Source: Rhinolophus ferrumequinum
Lineage: Eukaryota; Chordata; Mammalia; Chiroptera; Rhinolophidae
Length of the DNA stretch: 64,000 bases
Assembly (NCBI RefSeq): GCF_004115265.2
Contig: NC_046287.1
Coordinates: forward strand, 84,264,611 to 84,328,610
Reading direction: 5' to 3'
Below, piece after piece: positions 55,373-64,000 of the stretch; within the stretch, counting starts at the first letter, position 1; the number at the start of each line of letters is the position of its first letter. The notes below the pieces were generated by a model. It worked only from the letters and a program-made list of their open reading frames with translations, made no database searches and was not told where the DNA came from. The translations under genes were made by a program, and so were the position numbers.

Positions 55373-55687
55373 TTACACATATATAATTTAAAAAGGGACT
55401 ACTGACAATACCCAATACCCAAATAGTTTGTCGTATTCAATCTAGGAGGGACTTCACAGAGTTTTATGAAAAACATCTAAATACCCATAATTGAAATGAT
55501 GTCACCCATCATTAGTGGTAGCTAACACACACCCAGAGTTGGGGAAAAATTCGCAAAAACAAAAATTTTAATACCATTCAAAATCCCAAAAGATTTTATC
55601 TAAAAGATGTAGAGAAAACAGAACAATTCATAATTGAAAAAACGGAACGAAAATGGTGTATGATGAACGAAAATTTATGGAATTACT

Positions 55688-55776
55688 CTCCCAAGGCCGA
55701 GTAATCTGTCCCCTGTCCGAATAAAAATATACCATTTTTTCATTCGGATAGGGAACAGATTACTCGGCCTTGGGAG
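55688..55776. repeat. Long inverted repeat (hairpin) of unknown kind
   Basis: Two arms of 35 bases (55688-55722 and 55742-55776) differ at 2 positions only, with a 19-base loop. The arms read 'ctcccaaggccgagtaatctg' outwards-in. I do not recognise the element and see no clear target-site duplication. It could be a small MITE or the hairpin of a larger element that includes the GC-rich DNA to the right. Confidence 0.85.
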
Positions 55777-55779
55777 GGT

Positions 55780-56950
55780 TGTCGTGAGAGTGGGCAGTGC
55801 CGCCTGGTCCAGTCAGAAGGCTGAACAAGGGCCATTAGCGGCAGGAGAAGCGAGCTGAGAGCAGGCAGCCCCTGGGAACCTGGGAGACCAGGTTGGGGCC
55901 AGACGCAGCTGTGGGTAATCCCGGTGGTGTCTGGCTGCCCAAGGATGAAGGACCAGAACTGACGGGGCGGGGCCTGACCAGGCTCGCCATGGGGGCGGGT
56001 TCATCAATAATAAATGAGATGCAAATGAAAATGGCTCTGGGATTTCAAGCATATGCAAATCATAAACTGTAGAAAACCACCGACAGGGGCAACATTATTG
56101 AGAAACGGAATTTCCCCACCTGTGTCAGCACCAGTATTGAAGAGGTGATTCCAGCGCGGGTTGTTTGTTGAATTGCTTTGGAGGACAGGGTGTTCCCTGG
56201 ACTGAAGTAGGAAATGCCCCAATGCGGTGTTTCGCATTTCTGATTCTCTACATTTTTAAATAAAAACAAAGACATGTGCCTCAAAGTGTCCATGGCCAGA
56301 TGGCTAGTGGAAGAGAAACGGTAGAAAGAATGCAAATATCGAGCAATAGGAGAAGAGGCTGAACTAGGAAGTCCCAGTTCATCCACATCAACCCGTAGGA
56401 AAGGACTGTGACGCTGAATGACATACAGCTCCAGGTGACCATATGGAGACTTCTCAGGCACAATCACTTGAGGCACGAGACAAACTGCAAAATAAACCAG
56501 TCCCCAAAGGACCAATGTGGTGGGATTCCTTTCCAATGACTTTGCTAGAGCTTCCCAAAGACGGAAAAGAGAATGGCACCGGACAGGGTCCGCACTGAGG
56601 AATGGAAGAAGACTTACTGTTTAATATTAGGAATCAGAGTTTCAGTAGTAAAAAATTAAAAGCACAAAAGGTGGACGATAGTGATGGTTGCTCAACAGTA
56701 TGAATGGGCTGGATGCCCAAAAGCTACATATGTCAATGCGTTAGGAAACGACATTTCATCGCGCATGCATCTTACCACATTCGAAAACCGCAAAGTGCAG
56801 AAGGAAACGGGCCTACACACAGATGTTTATTTTTCTTACAGAAAATACATATTCATCAAATGTATTTTCACATGGTTTCCTATAATGTAAAAACACCTAA
56901 AACAGCTAAATGAGAAGTACATTCCTTCAAAGCTTGCTACCATCCATGGG
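55780..56950. other. Upstream region of the FAM90A-like gene, nothing firmly recognised
   Basis: 55780-56000 is GC-rich with several CpG. 56060-56536 is open on the - strand for 158 codons without a known domain. 56540-56950 is AT-rich. None of this can be called a gene from sequence alone. Confidence 0.35.
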
Positions 56951-56954
56951 GATT

Positions 56955-57035
56955 ATGCTAATTGGATGTTTACCTTCTAAAGGTCATGTGACCTTGAAAC
57001 AGCATAAAAGCCCACTGACGACCAGAAAGTCCCTC
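56955..57035 (+). promoter_or_regulatory. Probable promoter of the FAM90A-like gene
   Basis: An inverted CCAAT box (attgg, 56961-56965), a palindrome AGGTCA-TG-TGACCT (56981-56994) whose right half extends to TGACCTTGA (an NR5A/ERR-type site, TCAAGGTCA, on the reverse strand), and a TATA-like CATAAAAG (57003-57010). A first exon of about 57033-57147 with donor gtgcgt follows at the expected distance. Confidence 0.55.
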
Positions 57036-57147
57036 AGTGACCCTTCTTCAGTGCCCTTGGAAGCTGCATCTCGTCCAGTGGAGCTTGTCCAGCACCAACC
57101 TTCCTGAGAATCAGCTGACACACAGGAGGAGCACAGCTAAGTTTCAG
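57033..57147 (+). other. FAM90A1: Probable non-coding first exon of the FAM90A-like gene
   Basis: Begins about 25 bases after the TATA-like box (start inferred) and ends at 57147 before gtgcgt. The next exon begins at 57571 after 'gtcttttccctcag'. Confidence 0.5.
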
Positions 57148-57629
57148 GTGCGTTTCCTTTGGACTTGGTCCTTAGATTCAACCTCAGACAAAGGACACAC
57201 TAGGAAGTCTAGGTAGCGATGTGGAGGTAGGCAGTGGGGGAGGGAGGCTTTCCCTTTCTCAGCGGATCTCAGCAGAGAGACAGACTAGCTCCGACCATCT
57301 CAGTAAAGGCTCATCATCACTCCAAGAGTGATTCCAAAGGAAATGGACCCGAGCACCGTGACTTGTGCGGGCTGGTGGGTGAACAGTTAGGGCCACTTGG
57401 TGGGTTTGGCTAAGGGCATTTAAAGCTGAAATAATGAATTAGTTTAGAATTACTACAGACATACTCTGTGTTTGGTCACTAGGTCACCTCACAACCACTG
57501 GGAGAAGAAGGTGCATGAGGGACTCTCCTGTGAGTGTGAATTTGAAAGATGCCTTTGTCTTTTCCCTCAGGTATTCCCCAAATCCATAGCTGAAAAAGAG
57601 GGACCTGAAGCTCCAAGGAGGTGTGGCTG

Positions 57630-60523
57630 ATGGCGGGTCGTGACGGACAGCGTGGGCCTTGTAGACTCTTGAAAGTCCAGAAAGGGAAGAAACAACAGAG
57701 GGCACCCGTGGCACACAGGGCTCTTCCAGCAGAGGAGGAGGATCCCAGGGTAAGTAGAGACTTGTCTTTGTCCCGAACCTGGGGGCGGGTGTGACTGCAG
57801 AGACAGGGTTTGGACAGGGCCAGTGCTGTGTCCATAACTCAGTTGTCCCTTCCCATTGTCTGCCTTGGGACTCCTTCACCAGGCAGCCTGGTCCCTTCAG
57901 ACGCAGAGGAACAACTCAATTGCTGTCCAGTAGTGTCCTGTCCAGCCTGTTTTGTGTCCGGATCTTTCCATTTGGGTCTCTGTTTTTACACTTCAACCTC
58001 CAATCCTTTCTCCCGCACTGCCCCCTAACTAACCCGGGCTTTGGGAAACACCAGCCAATAATCAATTTCCTGGCACATAGCAAGCCCCATGTATCTGTCC
58101 GTTCTCCATAATCCATACTCCATCTCCATGAATCTGTCCTGTTCACCTGGGATTTGTGCTGACTCACTGACCTTCTCTTCCTCCTCCCCTCACAGGTGAA
58201 GTGCAAGGACTGCGGAGCCTTTGGCCACAAGATGAGCAGCGTCAGATGCCCCATGAAGCGCTGGCAAGGGGCTCTAGTCCCCCAGCCCCTGGGCTCCAGC
58301 AAGATGAAGGAGAACCTGAAACCATGGACTCCCCGGGACCTGCGAAACCCAGGGCCCTTTACCAGGGCTGAGAGACAGAACGAGCCAAATCCAAGGTGAG
58401 TGTTGTGAGAGATTGGAAACAATCTTTGGGCTGAAATCTATGAAGCCCTTGTTTCCCCATCTCGGCATGTGTGCAGTGCCATCTTTAGGCAAGGACAGGG
58501 ACATGGGAAGAGAGAGAAAGGAGCCCAGTTTCCTCAGGGCTCCCATTCAGAACATTCTCCTCCTGTAGAATCACTGTGGGGGAGGTGGGCCAGGGAGCAT
58601 CCTGGAACTATGCAATGACGTGAAAAGGCCATGGAGTGGAAACGGAAGTCCCTCCTGGAAAAACCTGGAGGGCTCCCTGGAGTGGGGGAAGGATCTCAGA
58701 TGAGGGAAAGGCCAGTTTGGCAAAGGCCTGGGGCCTCACTCCCTATTGCTATCACCGCAAACGCGGGAAAGGGCTGGGGCGCTAGAAGGTTTGTCTGCAT
58801 TGGGGATGGAAATGTAGTGACTTCCAATTCACGTTTTCTTCTGCAGGCGAGAAGAACAGCAGGGACAGGCTCTACTCCAGAGGTTTCCCAGGAGACGCCA
58901 GGGGAGGCCCCAGCACAATTGGAAGGAATCAACAGAATCCTGTGACTATGTGAGGGTGAGTGTCCCCCATTTCCAGTCTTTTTTCCTCTTTGGGGTAACC
59001 GGGACTTGTCTCAGTGATTTTCTGCATGAGGGAATTCTAAAACTTCTCTTCTGGCCCACGTGGTTTCTGTTACTGTGGTTTTCAGATGCTATTTTCCCCT
59101 GGAGTCTTTGATTTTCCATGATATGGGCATGTGTGCCCCCAATGTGCCGATGGAGGGTTTGGATGGGATCCTATTTGATGCTTCCAAACGTAGAGTCTAT
59201 AGGGGAAAATAGGAGTCTTGAAATTCAGAACCCTACTTCCAAATTGCCCATGCAAACTCATTTAGTTGTGAAACTGCTTTCCAAACAGCATAATTTGAAT
59301 CCATTCCTGAAAAGAGTATAAGAAATGTTTTGATTCCTCTTCATTAATAGGCGGCTTTTTGTAAGAACATTTCTGGTTTTGTTTTGTTTTGTTCTATCTG
59401 ACATTAAAAAAGCTATCCAGGGGATTTCGTAACTTCTTTTGTGCTGGTCAAGCACCTTATCATCTTGAAATTGATAGCTGGGATATCTTTTACTGTTCAA
59501 AATTTATTTTAAGGTTGTAGATGTTTTTTCTTTGTTTCTCTCTAATGTGTATGTGACGGTGAGCAAATTCTAACGTGATCTCTGTGTTCTGTCCTCCCAC
59601 AGCATCCAAACAGGCCGATGCCCGTCCACACGACAAAGAGGAAAGGTGTCCTGGACCCTGATCTCACAAGTAGCTCACCACCTACCAGGAAACCTGACAT
59701 GACCTCCATGGCTTCTCCCACCAAAAGATCAGGCCCTGGACTGTATACAGGACAGGAAGTGCCTCTCACTGCCGTGGTTCACCCAGCATGCAAACACTTT
59801 CTCCAGAATCCTCGCCACATCGTCCAGCAGAGAGACAGCAGGCCCCACTTGGTCTCCCTTGGTGATCCACAGGCTGCCTCCAAGACTCATGGCCTGGGCC
59901 ATGGCCTCATCTCCCAGGCACAGCCCAAGTTTCCTGAAGGGAAGTCACATGCCATCGGGTATGGAGAGGCACAAAGTTGCGGCCACGACTCCAAAGGCAG
60001 CATCAAAGCACCAGGCAAGAGAGCTGCCCAGATCCCCATCAAGATGTGCCACAGCCCCCGAAAGAAACCCAGATTCAGCCCCTTGGACACAACCCAGAAG
60101 AGCACGGAGAGATCAGATCTGAGGGTTTTCCAGACTCTCCATCCTCCAGCTAGACCTACACCGGCAGCGGCACCTCAGGTGACCGTGATGACACCTGCCC
60201 AAGAGTACAACATTGACTGCCAGCCACCATGCAACGGCTCTCTCCTGAAGACTGTCCAGGCCTGCCTCATGCCCCAGCCCCCACCAACTGATCAGGTTCC
60301 AGGCCAGTCCCTCAGAATGGTCTTCACGAGGTTAGGCAGAGGCCAGTGGAGCTCCAGGTTCATGACAGCTCCCTCGTTCCCTCCTGCTCAGAAGTCAAGT
60401 TCTCCTGGTCAGAGCCCTCTCATCTCAGAGAAATCAGAGGGTCATTGGACCCGTGTCCCCTGGAGTGTCCTCTATGATGACCTTCAGGTTTCCTCTTCCT
60501 CTGAAGAGAGTGATGGTCAGTGA
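57630..60523 (+). CDS. FAM90A1: FAM90A-like protein (4 coding exons, 449 aa)
   Basis: Member of the FAM90A family. Human FAM90A1 has 464 residues and a poorly known role, linked to testis and early embryo. Coding exons 57630-57749, 58196-58395, 58847-58955 and 59603-60523 join in phase to 449 codons plus stop, all GT-AG. Exon 1 (MAGRDGQRGPCRLLK ... QQRAPVAHRALPAEEEDPR) matches human MMARRDPKSWAKRLVR ... QRRAPVGPRAPPPDEEDPR. Exon 2 holds a zinc knuckle of the form Cys-x2-Cys-x4-His-x6-Cys (Cys43, Cys46, His51, Cys58: KCKDCGAFGHKMSSVRCPMK), then KENLKPW. Exon 4 starts HPNRPMPVHTTKRKGVL, is proline/serine-rich and disordered-looking, keeps QAASKTHGL, and ends SVLYDDLQVSSSSEESDGQ. The first coding ATG lies in an exon starting at 57571; no earlier ATG is in that exon. 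No breaks are seen, so the gene looks functional. Confidence 0.93.
58196..58395 (+). other. FAM90A1: Zinc-knuckle exon of the FAM90A-like gene
   Basis: Acceptor 'cctcctcccctcacag', donor gtgagt. 200 bases, encoding VKCKDCGAFGHKM onwards. The spacing His-x6-Cys differs from the retroviral knuckle (His-x4-Cys) but agrees with human FAM90A1 (CKNCGAFGHTARSTRCPMK). Confidence 0.93.
58847..58955 (+). other. FAM90A1: Third coding exon of the FAM90A-like gene
   Basis: 109 bases between 'tttcttctgcag' and gtgagt, in phase 2 to 0. It encodes REEQQGQALLQRFPRRRQGR and ends SCDYVR, matching the human '..QRKALLHMFSGKP' and '..SDYLR'. In the window this frame is visible only after splicing. Confidence 0.88.
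59603..60523 (+). other. FAM90A1: Last coding exon of the FAM90A-like gene
   Basis: Starts after 'gtcctcccacag' and stays open for 306 codons to TGA at 60521. It includes a Lys/Pro-rich patch (RKKPRFSPLD) matching human 'KKPRLGPF', and the acidic-serine C-terminus. A relic of its first part is at 7620-7790. Confidence 0.95.
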
Positions 60524-60755
60524 GTCAGCCCAAGACAACAAAGACTTGTCCGCCAGCCTGAGGTGACCTGGAGGTGACTGTTGACCTGGTGAGGGAAATT
60601 TGCTAGGAGCAGGCTGTTTCTGCTGAACCAGCAATTCCCCATGTGTGCTGGGTGTACCAGTGGGGGGACTCCAGATTATGTTGGGGACACACATGAGCAA
60701 ACAGTGCACTTTTTACTGATGTCAGTAGACTTTATCTTTCAAATAGTACTTTTTA

Positions 60756-61116
60756 AATAAACTGAAGTTTGGACTTACTGAACCTGCATGTGAAGATTTT
60801 TTTTTTTTTTTTTTTTTTTAATCCATGTATAGGATACTAAATCAATTTGCAGTAGCTTTTAAATTCTAAGGCAAATAAGAAGCTACATAATGACTTTATT
60901 TGGTGTGCAATTGTCTGACTATGGGGCAAGTGGGTAAGTGCCCACCTGTATGATCTGCTGTTTTCTGCAGTGCCTGTCCTGAGATGAGTCCGTTTCACTC
61001 TGTGGAGATATTTCGATGGCGATCAGGACTGGCAGTCTTTCCATGGCTTTGTACATTTTGGTTACAAAATGTTATATTGGAGTTGTGTTTTATAATTTCC
61101 TTTTGTTATTAATAAA
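60756..61116 (+). terminator. Poly(A) signals of the FAM90A-like gene
   Basis: AATAAA at 60756-60761 (235 bases past the stop) and again at 61111-61116. Either could end the transcript; a poly(T) run at 60797-60819 lies between them. The 61140-61480 stretch beyond shows only a faint MER5-like hAT relic (about 61235-61310). Confidence 0.55.
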
Positions 61117-61479
61117 AATTTGCTTAATCTGACCAGCTGTGTGCATGGTTTTCATTTGTGGTCATTCCGATCATTTTCAAAACAATGGTTATTCCTCAAA
61201 GCTTACTTAACAGAGAGTACAGGGGAGTTTGGTAGGACTGCTAGCTCATTAGAAATTCAGAACCTGAGGCACACCCAGCTGGACTGAGTGAATATATGCA
61301 TATTGGCGATATACCCACCAATCTTACGTAGGTTGAAATGAGCTTTGTATATTTACTTAGTCTCTCTTCGGTCCACAGTGGATTCAGTGGTACCTTGTCA
61401 GAGACATGAGGATTCCTGAGTCCCACTCCAAGAGACATAAAGTACTGTGTGTTCCTGGAGTCTGGGAGTCAGGCTCCTC

Positions 61480-62010
61480 CAAGCTCTCCAGGTGATCATA
61501 ACATGCCGCCATGTTTGTGAGCCACTGGAGATGTGAGTCAAAGATATGACCTCAGTCACATGCTTGAGGTATCTCTAAGGTAGGGAAAGCTCTGACTAGT
61601 GTGAAGACAAATCCTAGAGCTCTGTAGAGAGGATTTGCTTAGAAAGAGCACAGAACCGCTCCTTCCTCCTACCCTCAGGGAAACATTTCCTGGTACAACC
61701 CTGGGACGTTGACTTCAACATCCCCAAGAATATCCAGAAGGCTGCGTTTTTGCACACTTAGGGGAATCTGTACATTAACGGACATCTCTTGAGGTAGTAA
61801 TCACTATCACTATTATGCTTCTCAGTATTTATGTCATTATGATCATCATTTTAATCATGCTTACTCTCCATCATGATTTTGATGATTATTGTCCTTCTTG
61901 TCATGGATAATGGTGGTGGTGGTTGTCACTCAGTGTTGTATCTGCATTCTTAAACGGTGTCTGATTTTTATGACAATGATTTGGAAGTTTGACCTACAGA
62001 CACACATAGA
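61480..62010 (+). repeat. Composite low-copy repeat, copy 9
   Basis: 'tttcctggtacaaccctgggacgttgactt' then 'cacacttaggggaatctgtac', the AT-rich block 61800-61930 and 'ggtgtctgatttttatgac'. It is a partial copy in the same orientation as copies 6-8. Confidence 0.65.
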
Positions 62011-62089
62011 CACAGCCAGTCCCAGGGAGATGATGGAACACATGGTCTTTTTTTCCTGGTTGATCTTCTGATGTTTCCATGTGTCATCT

Positions 62090-62960
62090 GTAGCAGGGAC
62101 TCTCGCAGGCTTGCTTGGAAGATTTGAGGTGGGAGATTTGAGCATGTGGAAAAATCTAGAAGCACACTCATGATTCTAGAAATGAAACGTTTAAGCCTGT
62201 AAACTAAACGGCAATATACCTATGATACACCTGTCCAGTACAAAGTTATTGAAGTCAATTCTGGGCACAGACATCCATGGACTCAGCCTGAACTGAATCC
62301 TGGGAGGAGATGTGGGAAGTAAGAGTTTCAAGGTTTAGTAGGTAGCAGAAACAGATGGCAGGTAGGCAGCCTGGCTGTGTGGGCTGAAGCAGAGCAGAAA
62401 CAGTGTGTTCCATACAATCGGGGCTCCTGAGCCCCAGGGGGTGTCTCCAGTGTGGCTGTGGGGCTCTGCTCACCTGTTTGAAACCGGCACAGCTAGGTGT
62501 CTGGATGAAACGCTGAAACTGTGGAGTGTCTTATGGTAGGCAGGACAAGGATGAGTCCGCACACCTCTGGCCACTAGAACTTAGCTAATGTAATTTGCAC
62601 AGCACTGGCCCTGACCACACAGGTTCTTCAGGACTTTGATTCTTCCCTCCTGCTGCCTCTCTTTGCCACCATGCAACACAGGCCATGGTGCAATCCTAGG
62701 ACACTGACTCCAACTAACTCAGGAGGCACCTTACTGGGCCATTACCGCTTAGTGGTGTTTTCCAATCTAATTTCCACCTACATAGTTTAATTTTAATATT
62801 GCTATTAAAATTCTATATTTTTCTCATCATGGTCATTATTGGGGTTTCAACTCTGTCCGAGCTGCTTTCCACACTAGGCTTTCTGCTGTGTTCTTTCCAC
62901 AGAGTGTTGTTCCCTCTACACCACACACCAGGTCCAGTCCCCATTGGGGAAGGGGATTCT
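62090..62960 (+). repeat. Composite low-copy repeat, copy 10
   Basis: 'cagatggcaggtaggcagcctggctgtg' (about 62354), 'gtgttccatacaatcggggctcctgagccccaggg', 'cctaggacactgactccaactaactcaggaggcacc' and the AT-rich block 62780-62840. It is closest to copies 7 and 8 and lies directly before the duplicated ZNF705 promoter flank. Confidence 0.7.
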
Positions 62961-63184
62961 GGACCTTCTCTCCCCCTGTAGCACAGGATCTCTGCACCCT
63001 GGTCCTGGCCCTGGCACTCAGCTGACCCTGTCTTCTCCTGAGGCCCTCTCTCCATCATTGGGGACATCTGGAGCCTTGGCCCTGCCATCTTTAAGCCTCC
63101 CCTTCATATCACTGCCTCAGGGATGCCAGGACCCCCGTGCAGGGGAATTTCACCTGGGGAGTTTCTGTGACACCCTGTGTCCCA

Positions 63185-63395
63185 AATCCCATCCCATTGG
63201 ATGTGCGTGTCAAGCTGTGTTTACATTCCCAATGTCCCACTGGAAAATGCTCTTCCTGGGCAGCCGGCATCTTCATTCTGTTTTTGTGATTATGAGGTGA
63301 GGTGGATGAAGAGGGAAAAAAAAAGATAAAGGGAGAACCAAAGAGACAGAGTCAGGGAGAGAGAGGGTAAAATTGAGGAGGGGTTGGGGGCCTTG
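63185..63395 (+). repeat. Second copy of the ZNF705-like promoter flank
   Basis: Parallels 8390-8600 (see that entry). Upstream sequence 62960-63180 is GC-rich but has lost the CpG island character, so a working promoter is not supported here. It suggests that further ZNF705-like sequence, gene or relic, lies beyond the right edge of the window. Confidence 0.65.
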
Positions 63396-63399
63396 GTGT

Positions 63400-63805
63400 T
63401 TGTCAGACTTATGTAGTGGAAATGCTTCTGCTGTTTACTGCTGAGTATGGTTACCGAAATTCTGATTAAAAAGACTCTTTCTATCATTTGGCATGATTTT
63501 TAAGGATTTTGAATGATTTTTAAATATCAAATTATTGTATAAAAAGTAAAAAGATTTCCAGTGTTAAATCACCGTTTCATTTTTGGAATAAGTTTCACTT
63601 TATGATGATGTACCATGTCCTGACTTACCTATCAAATAAAAAACATCTTGCCAGTCTTTAATATTTTACCCGTATTTCTATTAACTTCATTAATTTTTAT
63701 TAACTTTATTAATAAATTTAATTAATTTGTAACAATTTACGGTGTCAATTTATTCCAGTTTTCTACTCATTTATCTTTGTTTATAAAGTTGCTAAATCAG
63801 TGTGT
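63400..63805. other. AT-rich DNA, nothing recognised
   Basis: No exon or named repeat. The AT-richness at 63660-63740 is repetitive ('attaactt' units). Confidence 0.35.
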
Positions 63806-63807
63806 TA

Positions 63808-64000
63808 GGTTTCTAGGGCAGCCATAACAAAACACCACTCAGTGGGTAGCTTAAACAACACAAATTTACTTTTTTACAATTCTAGAGTCTAGAAGTTCCA
63901 AGGTCAAGTGTTAGTAGGTTTGGTTTCTACTGAGGCCTCTTTGCCTGGCTTGCCAATGGCTGCCTTCTTTCTGCGCCCTCACATGGCATTTTCTTGTTGC
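63808..64000 (-). repeat. MaLR (MLT1-type) LTR fossil, runs off the window
   Basis: 'gtgttaggtttctagggcagccataacaaaacacc', 'gggtagcttaaacaacac' and 'tctactgaggcctctttgcctggcttgcc' are the reverse complement of the MLT1/MST 3' LTR end. The element continues past 64000. Confidence 0.85.

Noticed and set aside
56958-56968. DUX-like text 'taattggatgt' in the FAM90A promoter
   Set aside because: Three of eleven positions differ from the consensus.

Overview
This is a piece of a mammalian nuclear genome, most likely from a bat. Three repeats support a bat, probably of the horseshoe/leaf-nosed group: a tRNA-headed SINE with a 'gagctgatgggtcctgg' body (about 39851-40022), LINE-1 tails ending in 'tgtcaccccaataa' (43260-43612, 39735-39830), and a palindromic Tc1/mariner-type MITE (42384-42568). 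These were recognised from memory, not by a search. Genes are split into exons with GT-AG introns, so single open frames show only parts of them.

Three gene families make up the window, and they are the same three that sit together next to the beta-defensin cluster at human 8p23.1. (1) A ZNF705-like KRAB zinc finger gene lies on the + strand. Its likely CpG-island first exon is near 7.8-7.9 kb, the start codon is at 23094, the KRAB exons are at 24742-24868 and 25579-25674, and the finger exon ends at 27362. It reads through as a 320-residue protein. (2) A second, decayed ZNF705-like copy lies on the - strand (about 47260 down to 37230). Its KRAB exons are open but its finger exon is shattered. 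(3) An intact, intronless USP17-like (DUB family) deubiquitinase lies on the - strand (50441-51955), with a compact TATA promoter. (4) An intact FAM90A-like gene lies on the + strand (exon 1 ends at 57147; coding 57630-60523; 449 residues in four coding exons).

Between and around these genes lies a low-copy composite repeat that I do not recognise. It has a GC-rich block, an AT-rich block of attatt/attgtt triplets and diverged internal repeats of about 110 bases. I count about ten copies in both orientations: 2.1-6.6 kb, 10.5-11.7 kb, 47.7-50.2 kb, 52.4-53.8 kb and 61.5-63.0 kb. It directly brackets the USP17-like gene. There are also signs of old local duplication. A relic of the FAM90A last exon abuts the first CpG island (7620-7790). 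The flank of that island recurs at 63185-63395.

The rest is intron or intergenic DNA with ordinary old mammalian repeats (MIR, L2, L1, hAT-Charlie, Tigger, MaLR LTRs), two related bat-type LTRs (30.5 and 35.0 kb) and microsatellites. The observation I rate highest is an exact match to the DUX4-type binding consensus about 70 bases upstream of the USP17-like TATA box. The FAM90A promoter carries a nuclear-receptor palindrome with an NR5A/ERR-type half site. Together these suggest early-embryo or germline control shared with the primate families.
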